Of a DNA stretch of 64,000 bases, positions 43,830-55,090 are shown piece after piece. Both the position numbers and the translations under genes were made by a program. The first letter of the stretch is position 1, and each line of letters starts with the position of its first letter. Below the pieces are notes generated by a model. That model was not told the origin of the DNA. It made no database searches and was given only the letters and a program-made list of their open reading frames with translations. Source of the stretch: Mesorhizobium sp. (GTDB lineage Bacteria > Pseudomonadota > Alphaproteobacteria > Rhizobiales > Rhizobiaceae); assembly GCA_004020365.1 (NCBI GenBank), contig SAQR01000022.1, positions 24,488-88,487 on the forward strand. The letters run 5' to 3'.

Positions 43830-45410
43830 ATGCTGCCTGCGGCCGAACTTGCGCGTTCACCGACCGGCATGGCGGCTGGGCATTGGACGCGCCGGCAGCC
43901 GATATCCTGGATTTCGCTCGCCGCTATCCTGGTTTCATTGTTCTCGCTGCTGCCGCTCGCCTTCATCATCTGGATCGCCGTGCAGACCGGCGGGGAAACC
44001 GTATCGTCACTGGTGTTCCGGCCACGTGTCGGCGAGCTCCTGGTCAACACCCTGCTTTTGGTGGTGCTGGCGGTGCCGATCTGCATCGTGCTCTCGGTGG
44101 CGCTGGCCTGGCTGACCGAACGCAGCGATCTTCCCGGTGCCCGGCTGTGGGCCTGGCTGTCGGTGGCGCCGCTCGCCGTCCCCGCCTTCGTCCACAGCTA
44201 TGCCTGGATTACCCTGGTGCCGGGACTGCACGGCCTGTGGGCCGGCGTACTGGTTTCCGTCGTCGCCTATCTCCCGTTCCTCTATCTGCCGGTGGCGGCA
44301 GCCTTGCGCCGGCTCGATCCTGCCCTCGAAGATGCCGCGGCAGCCGTCGGCCTCGGGCCATGGCGCGTTTTCCGGCGGGTCGTGCTGCCGCAGCTCAGGC
44401 TCGCCATTTGCGGCGGCTCGCTGCTGGTTGGCCTGCACCTCCTGGCCGAATACGGCCTCTACGTATTCATCCGCTTCGATACCTTCACCACGGCGATCGT
44501 CGACCAGTTCCAGTCGACCTTCAACGGCCCCGCCGCCAACATGCTGGCTGCGGTGCTGGTGACATGCTGTTTCGTGCTGCTTGGGATCGAAGTGCTGGTG
44601 CGCGGCGAGGAGCGCTATGCCCGCGTCGGCTCGGGCGCCGCGCGCCAGCAGCAACGCACAAGGCTCGGCCGCGCCACCATCCCGTGCCTGGCTCTGCCGG
44701 TCCTCACCGCGCTGCTGGCGCTTGGCGTGCCGTTCGTCACCATCGGCCGCTGGCTTGTGGCCGGCGGCGCCGATGTCTGGCGCCTCGACGAGATCGGCCT
44801 GGCGCTCGGCCAGACCCTGTTCCTGGCGCTCGCCGGCGCCCTGCTCGCCACCATCGCCGCCATGCCGATGGCCTGGATCTCGATCCGCGCGCCCGGGCCC
44901 CTGCAGCGCCTTCTGGAGGGCTGCAACTACATCGTCGGCTCGCTGCCCGGGGTCGTCGTGGCGCTGGCGCTGGTCACCATCACGGTGCGCATCGCGCTGC
45001 CGCTCTATCAGACGCTGTTCACGATCCTGGTTGCCTATGCGCTGATGTTCCTGCCGCGCGCCCTGATCAGCCTGCGGGCGTCGATCGCCCAGGCGCCGGT
45101 CGAGCTCGAGCGCGCCGCCGCCAGTCTCGGCCGGTCACCGCTCAAGGCGCTGTGGTCGACGACGATCCGCCTGTCGGCGCCGGGTGCCGCGGCGGGCATG
45201 GCGCTGGTAGCGCTCGGCATCATGAACGAATTGACCGCCACGCAGATGCTGGCGCCCAACGGCACCCGCACGCTGGCGATGGCGTTCTGGGCCCACAGCG
45301 GCGAGATCGACTATGCGTCCGCCGCACCCTACGCGCTCATCATGGTGGCGATGTCGCTGCCGCTGACCTGGCTGCTCTATGTCCAGTCGAAGCGGATGGC
45401 CGGACGATGA
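43830..45410 (+). CDS. Ferric-iron ABC transporter permease (FbpB type)
   Basis: 526 residues from the ATG at 43830; ATGs at 43764 and 43869 are also possible. About twelve membrane helices in two repeats, each with an EAA loop: [20 protein letters not shown] and [20 protein letters not shown]. This is the fused permease of FbpABC/SfuABC systems. Its TGA overlaps the ATPase ATG. Confidence 0.92.
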   Translation: MLPAAELARSPTGMAAGHWTRRQPISWISLAAILVSLFSLLPLAFIIWIAVQTGGETVSSLVFRPRVGELLVNTLLLVVLAVPICIVLSVALAWLTERSDLPGARLWAWLSVAPLAVPAFVHSYAWITLVPGLHGLWAGVLVSVVAYLPFLYLPVAAALRRLDPALEDAAAAVGLGPWRVFRRVVLPQLRLAICGGSLLVGLHLLAEYGLYVFIRFDTFTTAIVDQFQSTFNGPAANMLAAVLVTCCFVLLGIEVLVRGEERYARVGSGAARQQQRTRLGRATIPCLALPVLTALLALGVPFVTIGRWLVAGGADVWRLDEIGLALGQTLFLALAGALLATIAAMPMAWISIRAPGPLQRLLEGCNYIVGSLPGVVVALALVTITVRIALPLYQTLFTILVAYALMFLPRALISLRASIAQAPVELERAAASLGRSPLKALWSTTIRLSAPGAAAGMALVALGIMNELTATQMLAPNGTRTLAMAFWAHSGEIDYASAAPYALIMVAMSLPLTWLLYVQSKRMAGR

Positions 45411-46489
45411 GCTTCCTCGAGCTCACCGATGTGCACAAGCACTACGGCCCGGTGGCCGCACTGGCCGGCGTCGACCTCAGCGTGGCCAGCGGCAGCCGCA
45501 CGGCGATTGTCGGGCCGTCAGGCTGCGGCAAGACGACCTTGCTGCGGCTGATCGCCGGTTTTGAGGCGCCGGACCGGGGTCGCATCGTGCTCGACGGCGA
45601 GGTGCTGGCCAATGGCGGCGCCGCGGTACCGGCATACCGGCGCGGCATCGGCGTGGTGGCGCAGGACGGCGCCCTGTTCCCGCATCTGAGCATCGCCGCC
45701 AATATCGGCTTCGGCATGCGGCACCACCAGGACAAGCGCAGCGAGCGTATCGTCGAGCTCGCCTATATCGTCGGGCTCGACAAGGCGATCCTGAAACGAC
45801 GGCCGCACGAGCTCTCAGGCGGCCAGCAGCAGCGTGTGGCGCTGGCCCGCGCCATGGCCATGAAGCCGCGGCTGATGCTGCTGGACGAGCCGTTCTCGGC
45901 GCTCGACACCGGCCTGCGCGCCTCGATGCGCAAGGCGGTGGCCGAGCTTCTGGAGACCGCCGGCATCACCACGATCCTGGTCACGCATGACCAGGCCGAG
46001 GCGCTGTCCTTTGCCAGCCAGGTCGCGGTGATGCGCGACGGCAAATTCTCGCAGGTCGGCACGCCGCGCGAACTTTATCTCAAGCCGAAAGACCGGATGG
46101 TCGCCGAATTCCTCGGCGACGCCATCATCCTGCCGGCCAAGATCGCGGACGGTTTCGCCAGCTCACCGCTCGGCCGCATCGCCGTCGACAGCACCGAGCG
46201 GCGTGATCTCGTCCGCATCATGCTGCGGCCGGAACAGGTGCTGTTGAAACGGACGTCGCGCGAAGGCATGTCGGGCACGCCGGACATGCTGTTCGGCGAG
46301 GTCATGGATGCGGAATTCGCCGGTTCGATGTGCACCATCGCGGTGCGGCTGATGAACAGTCCCGACCCTCCGGACGCAGCCGCGATCGGCAACACGCCAC
46401 TGGTCCTGCGCAAGCCGGGCATGGACACGCCGGTGGTCGGCGAGATCGTCCGGCTGACGGTGTCGGGCAAGGCGCATGTGTTTGCCTGA
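45407..46489 (+). CDS. Ferric-iron ABC transporter ATPase (FbpC type)
   Basis: 360 residues. Walker [10 protein letters not shown], signature [16 protein letters not shown], Walker [14 protein letters not shown]-loop LVTHDQ. The C-terminal part is the TOBE/FbpC regulatory domain. ATG at 45407 overlaps the permease stop (ATGA). Completes the transporter 42646-46489. Confidence 0.94.
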   Translation: MSFLELTDVHKHYGPVAALAGVDLSVASGSRTAIVGPSGCGKTTLLRLIAGFEAPDRGRIVLDGEVLANGGAAVPAYRRGIGVVAQDGALFPHLSIAANIGFGMRHHQDKRSERIVELAYIVGLDKAILKRRPHELSGGQQQRVALARAMAMKPRLMLLDEPFSALDTGLRASMRKAVAELLETAGITTILVTHDQAEALSFASQVAVMRDGKFSQVGTPRELYLKPKDRMVAEFLGDAIILPAKIADGFASSPLGRIAVDSTERRDLVRIMLRPEQVLLKRTSREGMSGTPDMLFGEVMDAEFAGSMCTIAVRLMNSPDPPDAAAIGNTPLVLRKPGMDTPVVGEIVRLTVSGKAHVFA

Positions 46490-46529
46490 ACGGTTTTGCG
46501 TCTCGCGCAACTCGCCAGTTAGGCCGGCT

Positions 46530-47597
46530 TCAATCGACCCGCTTGCCGGCCTGATCGAACCAGTGCAGCTTTTCGGCTTTTGCCACGACGCGCAACTGGT
46601 CGCCGGGCTTGGCGGTGGCGCGCCCTGAGACGCGCACGATGATACGGCTGCCGGCTGCGACGCAGTGAAGAAAGCTTTCGGCCCCGACCGGCTCGACCGC
46701 TTCGACTGCCGCCGGCAGGACGAGCGCACCGGGCAGCGCCTCCGCATTGAAGGTGACGTCGGCATCTTCAGGGCGGAACCCCAGCGTCACGGCTTGTGTT
46801 TCGCGAGCCGCAAAGCCGATAGCGGTGCCGTCGGCCAGCATCGGGCCTGAGGAACTTCCGGTCAGCGGCAGAAGATTCATCGGTGGCGCGCCGATGAAGG
46901 AAGCGACGAAGATCGACGCCGGCTTTTCGTAGACGTCGAGCGGCGCGCCGGTTTGCTCGACCAGCCCGGCGTTCATGACGACAAGGATATCGGCCAGCGT
47001 CATCGCCTCGAGCTGGTCGTGGGTGACATAGACCGAGGTGACGCCGAGCGTGCGCTGCAAGTTCTTGATCTCGACCCGCATCTGGCCGCGCAGTTTGGCA
47101 TCGAGATTGCTGAGCGGCTCATCGAACAGGAAGACTTTCGGATTGCGCACGATGGCGCGGCCCATGGCGACGCGCTGGCGCTGGCCGCCGGAAAGCTCGC
47201 GCGGGCGCCGGTCGAGCAGCGCCGAAAGCTCCAGCACCTTGGCCGTCGAACGCACCCTGCTGTCGATCTCGTCCTTCGGCGTGCCGCGATTGCGCAGGCC
47301 ATAGGCCATGTTGTCATAAACCTTCATATGCGGGTAGAGCGCGTAGTTCTGGAACACCATGGCGATGTCGCGCTCGGTCGGGCCGATGGCATTGACCACC
47401 TTGCCGTCGATGGCGACGGTGCCGGCGGAAATGGTCTCCAAGCCGGCGATCATCCGCAGCAGGGTGGACTTGCCGCAGCCGGATGGGCCGACCAGCACGC
47501 AAAGCTCCTTGTCGGGAATGGCGATGGAGACGCCCTTCACGGCTTCGACGCCGCTGGGATAGACCTTCTTCACGTCCTTCAAATCGACGGTCGCCAT
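46530..47597 (-). CDS. ugpC: sn-Glycerol-3-phosphate ABC transporter ATPase
   Basis: 355 residues of the MalK/UgpC type. Walker [10 protein letters not shown], signature [16 protein letters not shown], Walker [29 protein letters not shown] and the C-terminal OB/TOBE domain. Last gene of the ugp operon; the ATPase energises uptake through UgpA-UgpE. Confidence 0.94.
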   Translation of the reverse strand: MATVDLKDVKKVYPSGVEAVKGVSIAIPDKELCVLVGPSGCGKSTLLRMIAGLETISAGTVAIDGKVVNAIGPTERDIAMVFQNYALYPHMKVYDNMAYGLRNRGTPKDEIDSRVRSTAKVLELSALLDRRPRELSGGQRQRVAMGRAIVRNPKVFLFDEPLSNLDAKLRGQMRVEIKNLQRTLGVTSVYVTHDQLEAMTLADILVVMNAGLVEQTGAPLDVYEKPASIFVASFIGAPPMNLLPLTGSSSGPMLADGTAIGFAARETQAVTLGFRPEDADVTFNAEALPGALVLPAAVEAVEPVGAESFLHCVAAGSRIIVRVSGRATAKPGDQLRVVAKAEKLHWFDQAGKRVD

Positions 47598-47604
47598 CAG
47601 CTTC

Positions 47605-48453
47605 TCACTTTTCGGATTCGACCAGGCCGCGCACGAACCAGCGTTGCATCAGCACCACCACCAGGATCGGCGGCACGATGGCCAGCATCGCCGTGACCAT
47701 GACCAGGTGCCATTCGGTATCGGCATCGGCAAAGGACACCATCTTTCTCAACGCAATGACGATGGTGTTCATGTCGTTGCTGTTGGTGACCAGCAGCGGC
47801 CAAAGATACTGCGTCCAGCCGTAGATGAAGAGGATCACGAACAGCGCCGCGATGTTGGTGCGCGACAATGGCAGCAGGATATCGAAGAAGAAGCGCCACG
47901 GCCCGGCGCCGTCGACGCGCGCCGCCTCGAGCAATTCGCCCGGTATGGTCATGAAGAACTGGCGGAACAGCAGCGTCGCAGTGGCCGAGGCGATCAGCGG
48001 TATGATCAGGCCGGCATAGGTGTCGATCATGCCGAGATCGACCATCACCTTGTAGGTCGGCAGGATGCGCACCTCGACGGGGAGCATCAAGGTGATGAAG
48101 ATCAGCCAGAAGAAGGTCATGCGAAGCGGAAAGCGGAAGAACACGATCGCGTAGGCAGACAGGATCGAGATGCAGATCTTTCCCACGGCAACACCGAGCG
48201 CCATGATCGTGGTGTTGAGGAGCAGTTGGCCGACGCTGACACCGCCGATCCGGCCAATGCCGCCGAACAGCGCCTCGCTGTAGTTGTTCCACAGCTGGCC
48301 GCCGGGCAACAGCGGCAGCGGCGGCCTGAGGATGGTTTGCAGCGTGTGTGTCGAGGCAACGAAGGTGTAGTAGATCGGAAAAGCCACGATCAATATGCCG
48401 AGGATCAGCACGGCATGGGCGATGAAGGTGCGGAGCGGGGACTGGCCGATCAT
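47605..48453 (-). CDS. ugpE: sn-Glycerol-3-phosphate ABC transporter permease
   Basis: 282 residues, six helices, EAA loop [21 protein letters not shown]-terminus [20 protein letters not shown] is typical of UgpE. Eight bases separate its start from the ugpA stop. Confidence 0.94.
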   Translation of the reverse strand: MIGQSPLRTFIAHAVLILGILIVAFPIYYTFVASTHTLQTILRPPLPLLPGGQLWNNYSEALFGGIGRIGGVSVGQLLLNTTIMALGVAVGKICISILSAYAIVFFRFPLRMTFFWLIFITLMLPVEVRILPTYKVMVDLGMIDTYAGLIIPLIASATATLLFRQFFMTIPGELLEAARVDGAGPWRFFFDILLPLSRTNIAALFVILFIYGWTQYLWPLLVTNSNDMNTIVIALRKMVSFADADTEWHLVMVTAMLAIVPPILVVVLMQRWFVRGLVESEK

Positions 48454-48461
48454 CGCTGCCC

Positions 48462-49346
48462 TCAGCCGTAATGGACTTTGCGTTCCACGTAGCGGAACTG
48501 GATGGCGGTGAGCGCAATGACGATGGCCATCAGGATGACCGACTGCGCCGCCGAGTCGCCGAGGATCAGATTGACGAAGCCATCATTGTAGACCTTGTAG
48601 ACCAGCGTCTCGGTCGCCTTGCCCGGCCCGCCGCCGGTGACGGCATGAACGATGCCGAACGTGTCGAACAGGGCATAGACGGTGTTGACGACCAGCAGGA
48701 AAAACGTCGTCGGCGCAAGCAGCGGGAAGACGATGGTCCAGAAGCGCTTGGTCTCGCCGGCTCCATCCATGGCCGCCGCCTCAATCAGCGTTTTCGGCAC
48801 CGCCTGCAGGCCGGCTACGAAGAACAGGAAATTGTAGCTGATCTGCTTCCAGGCAGCCGCCGACACCAGCAGGATCATGGCGTGGGTGCCGTTGAGCAGC
48901 GGGTCCCAGGCGATGCCGAGGCTTCGCAGCAAATACGCCAACGAGCCAATCGAAGGATTGAACAGAAACAGCCACAGCATGCCGGCAATCGCCGGCGCCA
49001 CGGCATAGGGCCATATCAACAGGGTGCGGTAGAGGCCTTTGCCGCGCACCGCCTTCTCGGCCATGACAGCAAGCAGCAGGGCCACGCACATCGCGACGAT
49101 CGCGGTCGCGAACGAGAACACCACCGTGACCTGGATCGAGTTGAGGTAGGCCGGATCGGCCAGCACCTTGCGGAAATTGGCAAACCAGACGAACCTGGTC
49201 CTCAGCCCGAACGGGTCCTGCCTGAGCATCGACTGGTAGAGCGCCTGACCGGCCGGCCAGTAGAAGAAAACCAGTGTTATGGCGAGTTGCGGCGCCACCA
49301 GCAGGAAGGGAAGGATTTTGTTGGGAAAGACAACGCGTGGAGACAG
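48462..49346 (-). CDS. ugpA: sn-Glycerol-3-phosphate ABC transporter permease, unusual start
   Basis: Six helices and EAA loop [20 protein letters not shown]. The first ATG/GTG/TTG codon in frame is the GTG at 49298 ([12 protein letters not shown]), which would cut off the beginning of helix 1 ([20 protein letters not shown]). The frame upstream still encodes the conserved [18 protein letters not shown] at 49346 with GAGGGA six bases ahead would give 294 residues, the length of E. coli UgpA. No ATG or GTG exists between the upstream stop (49365) and there. Confidence 0.88.
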   Translation of the reverse strand: MSPRVVFPNKILPFLLVAPQLAITLVFFYWPAGQALYQSMLRQDPFGLRTRFVWFANFRKVLADPAYLNSIQVTVVFSFATAIVAMCVALLLAVMAEKAVRGKGLYRTLLIWPYAVAPAIAGMLWLFLFNPSIGSLAYLLRSLGIAWDPLLNGTHAMILLVSAAAWKQISYNFLFFVAGLQAVPKTLIEAAAMDGAGETKRFWTIVFPLLAPTTFFLLVVNTVYALFDTFGIVHAVTGGGPGKATETLVYKVYNDGFVNLILGDSAAQSVILMAIVIALTAIQFRYVERKVHYG

Positions 49347-49423
49347 GCTGATTCCCTCGCACTCTCAGGAAATGCCCACGCGAGCTCGCGTGGGCGACAT
49401 TCAAGCAGACCGAGATAATCTCG

Positions 49424-50734
49424 TCAGTTCTCCAGCGCTTCCTTGATCGCGGCGTTGCCGCGCGTGACCGCGTTGTCAAGCGCCTGCTGAGCGGTTTGCT
49501 GGCCGGCCAGCATCTTCTCCAACTCCTCGTTCTGGATATCGCGCACCTGCGGCAGATTCGGCAGGCGCACGCCCTTCGAATTGTCGGTCGGCGCCTTGCC
49601 AGTCATTTGCAGGATGGGTGTCTCACGGCCGGGGTTCTTGTCATAGAAGCCCGATTTCTTGGTCGCCTCGTAGGCGGCGAGCGTCACCGGCAGGTATCCC
49701 GACTTCTGGTGCAGATATTCCTGCACATCGGTCTTGGACAGATAGGCGAAGAAAGCCGCGACGCCCTTGTATTGGTCGTCCGACTTGTTGCCGAACACCC
49801 ACAGGCTGGCGCCGCCCGGCGTGGTGTTCTGCGGTGCGCCCTTGGCGTCGGTATCGTAGGGAAGCTGGCCGATGCCATAGTTCATGCCGGACTTGACGAT
49901 GTCGCCGAGGCCGCCCGAGGATTCGGTGAAGATGCCGCATTCGCCGGCAAGGAAGATCTGCTTGGCTTCGGAGGTGCGCCCGCCATATTTGAAGGTGCCG
50001 TCCTTGGCGAGGTCTGCGAGCGCCTGGAAGTGGTTGACGAAAATCGGCGCATTGATCTTGAGTTCGACATCACCGCCGGCCAGACCGTTCTGCTGGGTCG
50101 CCCACGACACATCATTCCATGCCGCAAAATTCTCCAGATGTATCCAGGTCAGCCAGGTCGAGGTATAGCCACAAGGGGCGGCGCCGCTCGTCTTGATCTT
50201 CTTGGCGGCTTCCCACACCTCGTTCCAGGTCTTGGGCGGGTTGTTCACGTCGAGCCCTGCCTTTTGGAAGATGCCCTTGTTATAATAGAGGATCGGCGAG
50301 GAGGAGTTGTAGGGGAAGGACAGCATGGTGCCGTCCGGCTTCGAATAATAGCCGACGATGCCGGGCAGATACTGGCTCTTGTCGAAGCTCATCCCGGCAC
50401 CGGTCATCACCTCGGCCACCGGCTTGATCGCACCCTCGGCCGCCATCATCACGCCGGTGCCGACGTCGAACACCTGGAGGATGTCGGGCGCCTGGCCAGC
50501 GCGGAAAGCGGCGATGCCGGCGTTCAGCGTCTCCGGATAGGTGCCCTTGAACACCGGAACCAGTTCATAGTCGCTCTGGCTGGCGTTGAAATCCTTGGAG
50601 ATCTTGCCGACGACCTCGGCGTTGGCGCCGGTCATGGCGTGCCACCAGCTGATCTGCGTGACGGCGAAGGCGGAGGTGGTGGAAAGCAGGGTCAAGGTGG
50701 CGGCGACACCGGCCGCGAAGCCGAAGAACTTCAT
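49424..50734 (-). CDS. ugpB: sn-Glycerol-3-phosphate ABC transporter binding protein
   Basis: 436 residues with a signal peptide (FFGFAAGVAATLTLLSTTSA). Mature part begins VTQISWWHAMTGANAEVVGK, and contains KGTYPETLNAGIAAFRAGQA and GEDVELK-like segments of UgpB. Binds glycerol-3-phosphate and its diesters. GGGAGATGAAAC precedes the ATG. First gene of ugpBAEC; transcription is often under Pho control but I could not identify a Pho box. Confidence 0.94.
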   Translation of the reverse strand: MKFFGFAAGVAATLTLLSTTSAFAVTQISWWHAMTGANAEVVGKISKDFNASQSDYELVPVFKGTYPETLNAGIAAFRAGQAPDILQVFDVGTGVMMAAEGAIKPVAEVMTGAGMSFDKSQYLPGIVGYYSKPDGTMLSFPYNSSSPILYYNKGIFQKAGLDVNNPPKTWNEVWEAAKKIKTSGAAPCGYTSTWLTWIHLENFAAWNDVSWATQQNGLAGGDVELKINAPIFVNHFQALADLAKDGTFKYGGRTSEAKQIFLAGECGIFTESSGGLGDIVKSGMNYGIGQLPYDTDAKGAPQNTTPGGASLWVFGNKSDDQYKGVAAFFAYLSKTDVQEYLHQKSGYLPVTLAAYEATKKSGFYDKNPGRETPILQMTGKAPTDNSKGVRLPNLPQVRDIQNEELEKMLAGQQTAQQALDNAVTRGNAAIKEALEN

Positions 50735-50940
50735 GTTTCATCTCCCGTTTGTCGTTGGCGAAAGGGGCACTCTCGCAAAGGCAATATGTGCCGCCCGTGA
50801 CAATTGGACAACGGTTTTGTTGCGGATCGATGAACTTGATTTCCACTTAAAGTGGCGCACGCTTCCGAATAGGAGCCGATGGAAAGGAATTGCCAAGCCG
50901 GCTTACGAACAAGGCGACGGAAACCGGCAATAATCGCCGG

Positions 50941-51000
50941 CGCCTAAAAGCGCGTCGCACCCTCGGTTCAAGCCCGAGGGCATGCTTTTGCACGACATGC
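50941..51000 (-). repeat. Intergenic repeat, second member of the 24011 family, with hairpin
   Basis: On the minus strand it starts GCATGTCGTGCAAAAG and ends TGCGACGCGCTTTTAGG, as in 24011-24066. The centre CCCTCGGGCTTGAACCGAGGG is a hairpin. It begins two bases after the tlpA stop and could act as its terminator. The remaining gap 50735-50940 shows no gene. Confidence 0.6.
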
Positions 51001-51001
51001 A

Positions 51002-51688
51002 TTAGTCCGCCTTGCCGAGTGCCGTCTCGACCAGCCGCTTGGCGTCGGGGCTCGACCATTCGGCCGGGCCGTTCATGTGGGCGATCAGGCAGCCTTCCGC
51101 GTCGATCAGCATGGTGACCGGCAGGCCTAGCGCCAGGCCGCGCGTCTTGAGATCGTTGAACAGCGCCATCGTCGAGTCGCGGTAGTAGCCGAGCGACTCG
51201 ACGCCGGTTTCCTCGAGAAACTTCTTCGGTTTGGTGTCGTCGCCGGCATCGACATTGACCGCGACGACCTCGAAAGCATCGCTGCCCATTTCTTTCTGCA
51301 GCGCGTCGAGCGCCGGCATTTCGGCCCGGCAGGGCGCGCACCATGTCGCCCACAGATTGAGCAGCACCGTCTTGCCGGCATGGTCGGCGAGCGTCATCGG
51401 CTTGCCGTCGGGGCTGTTGAAGGCAAGGCCCCTCAGCGATTGCGGCGGATCGGCCGGCAAAAGTGCTGCAACCTGGCCGGTGGCAGCCGCCGCGACCGTC
51501 TTGGCGCGGTCGGCCTTGGCGACGCAGGCTGCATCGTCCCTGCTGTCGCCGACCGCGACTTGAGCGGGGGCGATGTTGCCAGAACCGCTTTCGCTGACAT
51601 ATACCGCGACCGCGCCGGCCAGCACGCCTGCCAGCAAGGCGGCGAGGATGAGGCGCGGGGCCGGGAAAAATCGATTGCCGTCTGCCAT
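51002..51688 (-). CDS. tlpA: TlpA-type thiol-disulfide oxidoreductase
   Basis: 228 residues. N-terminal membrane anchor ([19 protein letters not shown]), then a periplasmic thioredoxin fold with the redox motif WCAPC ([17 protein letters not shown]). The central insert [10 protein letters not shown] and [20 protein letters not shown] are as in TlpA, which reduces copper-site cysteines of cytochrome oxidase and Sco. Divergent from argH with a 35-bp gap. Confidence 0.92.
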   Translation of the reverse strand: MADGNRFFPAPRLILAALLAGVLAGAVAVYVSESGSGNIAPAQVAVGDSRDDAACVAKADRAKTVAAAATGQVAALLPADPPQSLRGLAFNSPDGKPMTLADHAGKTVLLNLWATWCAPCRAEMPALDALQKEMGSDAFEVVAVNVDAGDDTKPKKFLEETGVESLGYYRDSTMALFNDLKTRGLALGLPVTMLIDAEGCLIAHMNGPAEWSSPDAKRLVETALGKAD

Positions 51689-51723
51689 TTTTTAAAACTG
51701 CTCCGGAAGCACGGGTTATAGCG

Positions 51724-53124
51724 ATGAGCGACAAGAAGGCCAGCAACCAGATGTGGGGCGGACGTTTTGCCTCGGGTCCGGCCGCGATCATGGAAGCGAT
51801 CAACGCGTCGATCTCGTTCGACCGCAAACTCTACGCGCAGGACATCAGAGGCTCGATCGCCCACAGCGAGATGCTGGCGCAAACCGGCATTATTTCGGCG
51901 GCCGATCAAGAAAAAATCGCTGACGGGCTGAACACGATCCTGGCAGAGATCGAAGCCGGCACGTTCGAGTTCTCGACCAGGCTGGAAGACATCCACATGA
52001 ATGTCGAGGCGCGCCTTGCCGAACTGATCGGCCCGGCCGCCGGCCGCCTGCACACCGCCCGTTCGCGCAACGACCAGGTGGCGGTCGACCTCAGGCTATG
52101 GGTCAAGGACGAGTGCTTTCGCGTCGCCGAGGCGCTGAAGGGCCTGATCACGGCGTTCCTGGAGCGGGCCGAGGAGCATGCGGCAACGGTGATGCCGGGC
52201 TTCACCCACATGCAGGCGGCGCAGCCGGTGACTTTTGGCCATCACTGCATGGCCTATGTCGAGATGTTTTCGCGCGATCTGTCGCGTGTTCGCGACGCCA
52301 TCGAGCGGATGGACGAAAGCCCGCTCGGCGCGGCTGCGCTTGCCGGCACCAGCTTTCCGATCGACCGGCACCAGACGGCCAAGGCGCTCGGCTTCCGCGA
52401 GCCGATGCGCAATTCCCTGGACAGCGTTTCGGACCGCGATTTCGCGCTTGAATTCTTAGGGCTGGCGGCGATCTGCGCGACGCATCTGTCGCGGCTTGCC
52501 GAAGAAATCATCATCTGGTCGACGCCGCAATTCGGCTTTGTCAGGTTGTCGGACTCATTCTCCACCGGCTCCTCGATCATGCCGCAGAAAAAGAACCCCG
52601 ACGCCGCCGAGCTGGTGCGCGGCAAGACCGGCCGCGTCACCGGCCATCTGGTCGGCCTGCTGACAGTGATGAAGGGCATGCCGCTGACCTACGGCAAGGA
52701 CATGCAGGAGGACAAGGAATCCGTCTTCGACGCCGCCGAGACGCTCGACCTGATGCTGGCGGCGATGACCGGCATGGTGCGCGACATGACTGTGAACGCC
52801 GCCGCCATGAAGAAGGCCGCCGGGTCAGGCCATGCGACCGCGACCGATCTCGCCGACTGGCTGGTGCGCTCGCTCGGTCTGCCGTTCCGCGAGGCGCACC
52901 ACGTCACCGGCCGCGCCGTGGCGCTGGCCGAAGAGAGGAAGATCGGCCTCGACAGGCTGCCGCTGGAAGACTTGCAGTCCATTTACCCCGGCATCACAGC
53001 GGACGTGTTTTCGGTGCTCGCCGTGCAGAACTCGGTGAAGAGCCGCACGAGCTTCGGCGGCACCGCGCCGTCGGAAGTGAGGAAGCAGATCCGCTACTGG
53101 AAAAAGCACATCGCCAAGGCGTGA
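51724..53124 (+). CDS. argH: Argininosuccinate lyase
   Basis: 466 residues. Fumarase/aspartase superfamily signature [15 protein letters not shown] (catalytic Ser loop), plus [11 protein letters not shown] at the N-terminus, [16 protein letters not shown] and [16 protein letters not shown]. Last step of arginine synthesis, releasing fumarate. Followed by lptM and lysA as in many rhizobia. Confidence 0.97.
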   Translation: MSDKKASNQMWGGRFASGPAAIMEAINASISFDRKLYAQDIRGSIAHSEMLAQTGIISAADQEKIADGLNTILAEIEAGTFEFSTRLEDIHMNVEARLAELIGPAAGRLHTARSRNDQVAVDLRLWVKDECFRVAEALKGLITAFLERAEEHAATVMPGFTHMQAAQPVTFGHHCMAYVEMFSRDLSRVRDAIERMDESPLGAAALAGTSFPIDRHQTAKALGFREPMRNSLDSVSDRDFALEFLGLAAICATHLSRLAEEIIIWSTPQFGFVRLSDSFSTGSSIMPQKKNPDAAELVRGKTGRVTGHLVGLLTVMKGMPLTYGKDMQEDKESVFDAAETLDLMLAAMTGMVRDMTVNAAAMKKAAGSGHATATDLADWLVRSLGLPFREAHHVTGRAVALAEERKIGLDRLPLEDLQSIYPGITADVFSVLAVQNSVKSRTSFGGTAPSEVRKQIRYWKKHIAKA

Positions 53125-53192
53125 ATGCCGGGGTGCAATACCGGAAAAACTCGGCTAGAAGCGGCGGGCAAAAGTTTCGGACGGATGGATCG

Positions 53193-53399
53193 ATGACCGC
53201 AAGCAGGATTTTGGTGACGCTGACGCTGCTGGCGGCGCTGGCGACCGTAACGGCCTGCGGCAGGAAAGCCGGGCTCGACACGCCCTATGAGGCGGCCGTG
53301 CAGGCGCGCAAGGACGCCCAAAAGGCAGAGCAGCCGGTGCCGCCGGAGCCGGAAAAACCGGTCGAGGACAAAAAGTTCATTCTCGATCCGTTGATCTAG
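53193..53399 (+). CDS. lptM: Small lipoprotein, LptM-like
   Basis: 68 residues from the ATG at 53193. Signal peptide and lipobox TVTACGRK (Cys at about 22). Acidic/Pro-rich tail (PPEPEKPVEDKKFILDPLI). It matches LptM/YifL-type lipoproteins that sit next to lysine-biosynthesis genes and help LptDE assembly. Confidence 0.8.
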   Translation: MTASRILVTLTLLAALATVTACGRKAGLDTPYEAAVQARKDAQKAEQPVPPEPEKPVEDKKFILDPLI

Positions 53400-53429
53400 C
53401 ACGATGAGATCGGCCGATCTCATCGTGCT
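53398..53429. terminator. Perfect 32-bp palindrome between lptM and lysA
   Basis: AGCACGATGAGATCGG and its exact reverse complement abut at 53413/53414. It overlaps the lptM stop codon. There is no T-run, so it may be a terminator-like hairpin, a processing site or a repeat. Confidence 0.6.
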
Positions 53430-53450
53430 CCAACTTCCGGAACCACTCTC

Positions 53451-54719
53451 GTGAACCATTTCGACTACCGCGACGGCGTGCTGCATGCCGAGGACGTGGC
53501 GATATCAGATATCGCCGCAAGCGTCGGCACACCATTCTATTGTTATTCGACGGCGACGCTGACCAGGCATTTCCGCGTGTTTGCGCAGGCCTTTGCCGGG
53601 CTCGACGCGCTGGTCTGCTACGCCATGAAGGCGAATTCCAACCAGGCGGTGCTAAAAATCCTTGCCAAACTCGGCGCCGGCGCCGACGTGGTCTCGGAAG
53701 GCGAATTGCGCCGCGCGCTGGCCGCCGGCATTCCGGCTGACAAGATCCTGTTCTCGGGCGTCGGCAAGACAGCGCGCGAGATGGATTTTGCGCTCTCGGC
53801 CGGCATTCTGTGCTTCAACGTCGAATCCGAACCGGAACTTGAATTGCTGTCGGCCCGCGCCACGGCACTTGGCAAGGTGGCGTCGATCTCGCTTCGCATC
53901 AATCCGGATGTCGATGCCAAGACCCACAAGAAGATCTCCACCGGCAGGGCCGAGAACAAGTTCGGCATTCCCTGGCAGAAGGCGCGAAAGGTCTATGCCC
54001 GCGCAGCTGAACTGCCGGGCATCAAGGTCACCGGCATCGACACTCATATCGGCAGCCAGATCACCGAATTGCAACCCTTCGACGACGCTTTTGCGCTGCT
54101 GGTGGAGCTGGTAGGCGTGCTGCGCGCCGACGGGCACGCCATCGAGCATATCGACCTCGGCGGCGGCCTTGGTATTCCCTACCGCGTCGACAACAACCCG
54201 CCTCCCTTGCCCTACGCCTACGCCCAGATCGTCAAGAAGCACGTCGCCAAGCTCGGGCTGAAGGTGATGTTCGAGCCAGGCCGGCTGATATCAGGCAATG
54301 CCGGCATACTGGTCTCGCAAGTGATCTTCGTGAAGGAGGGCGACGCCAAGAATTTCTTGGTCGTCGACGCCGCGATGAACGACCTGATCCGGCCGACACT
54401 CTATGACGCCTTCCATGACATCAAGCCGGTGGTGCAGCAGCCGGCTGCGGCGCCGCGCATGATGGTCGACGTGGTCGGCCCGGTCTGCGAGACCGGCGAT
54501 TATCTCGGCCTCGACCGCGACCTACCGCGGCTCAAGGCCGGCGACCTGATCGCCATCGCCACCGCCGGCGCCTATGGCGCGGTGCAGGCCGGCACCTACA
54601 ACACCAGGCCGCTGGTGCCGGAAGTGCTGGTCGACGGCGACCGTTTTCATATTGTGCGCCGGCGCCAGACCTATGACGAGTTGATCGGGCTGGATTCGCT
54701 GCCCGATTGGCTGGAATAG
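53451..54719 (+). CDS. lysA: Diaminopimelate decarboxylase
   Basis: 422 residues starting with GTG. PLP Lys in CYAMKANSNQAVLK, GVGKTAREM, GIDTHIGSQITE, LGGGLGIPY and FEPGRLISGNAG are the fold III decarboxylase motifs; VGPVCETGDYLG holds the catalytic Cys. Final step of lysine synthesis. Confidence 0.97.
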   Translation: MNHFDYRDGVLHAEDVAISDIAASVGTPFYCYSTATLTRHFRVFAQAFAGLDALVCYAMKANSNQAVLKILAKLGAGADVVSEGELRRALAAGIPADKILFSGVGKTAREMDFALSAGILCFNVESEPELELLSARATALGKVASISLRINPDVDAKTHKKISTGRAENKFGIPWQKARKVYARAAELPGIKVTGIDTHIGSQITELQPFDDAFALLVELVGVLRADGHAIEHIDLGGGLGIPYRVDNNPPPLPYAYAQIVKKHVAKLGLKVMFEPGRLISGNAGILVSQVIFVKEGDAKNFLVVDAAMNDLIRPTLYDAFHDIKPVVQQPAAAPRMMVDVVGPVCETGDYLGLDRDLPRLKAGDLIAIATAGAYGAVQAGTYNTRPLVPEVLVDGDRFHIVRRRQTYDELIGLDSLPDWLE

Positions 54720-54722
54720 ACC

Positions 54723-54759
54723 CATGATCCCGAAAAAGGCGGTTTCGGAAGAGATCATG
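54723..54759. repeat. Palindromic intergenic repeat, relative of 20432-20477
   Basis: CATGATCCCGAAAAAGGCGG...TTTCGGAAGAGATCATG. It lies after lysA and before the convergent ArsR gene. Confidence 0.7.
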
Positions 54760-54787
54760 GTAAAATAAGAATAGATCGTCTGCAGCG

Positions 54788-55090
54788 CTACAGCCGGTGC
54801 TGAATGAGCGCCCGGGTCTCGGCGATCCTGCCTTCGTCGCGGCGATAGAACGTCCATTGCTTGATACGCTTGCTGCGCAGAAGGCCGGCCTGGGTCAGCA
54901 CCCGCATATGCTCGCTGAGCGTCGCCTGGGTGATCCCCAGCTTTTCGGCGATCAGCAGCGCGCAGACGCCGTCCTCGACCAGATCGCCATCCGCTTGGGG
55001 TGGGAAATGCACGCGCGGGTCTTTTAGCCAATCGAGGATTTGCAGCCTGCGCTCGTTGGCGATCGCCTTAAAGACATCAACCTCTTGCAT
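54788..55090 (-). CDS. ArsR-family HTH regulator
   Basis: 100 residues. Winged HTH: VFKAIANERRLQILDWL, LLIAEKLGITQATLSEHMRV, LTQAGLLRSKRIKQWTFYRR. No Cys metal pair of the ArsR/SmtB class is seen, only one Cys (GVCALLI), so it may sense something other than metal. Divergent from the dehydratase gene; the operator-like TTAGC...GCTAA lies at its start. Confidence 0.9.
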   Translation of the reverse strand: MQEVDVFKAIANERRLQILDWLKDPRVHFPPQADGDLVEDGVCALLIAEKLGITQATLSEHMRVLTQAGLLRSKRIKQWTFYRRDEGRIAETRALIQHRL

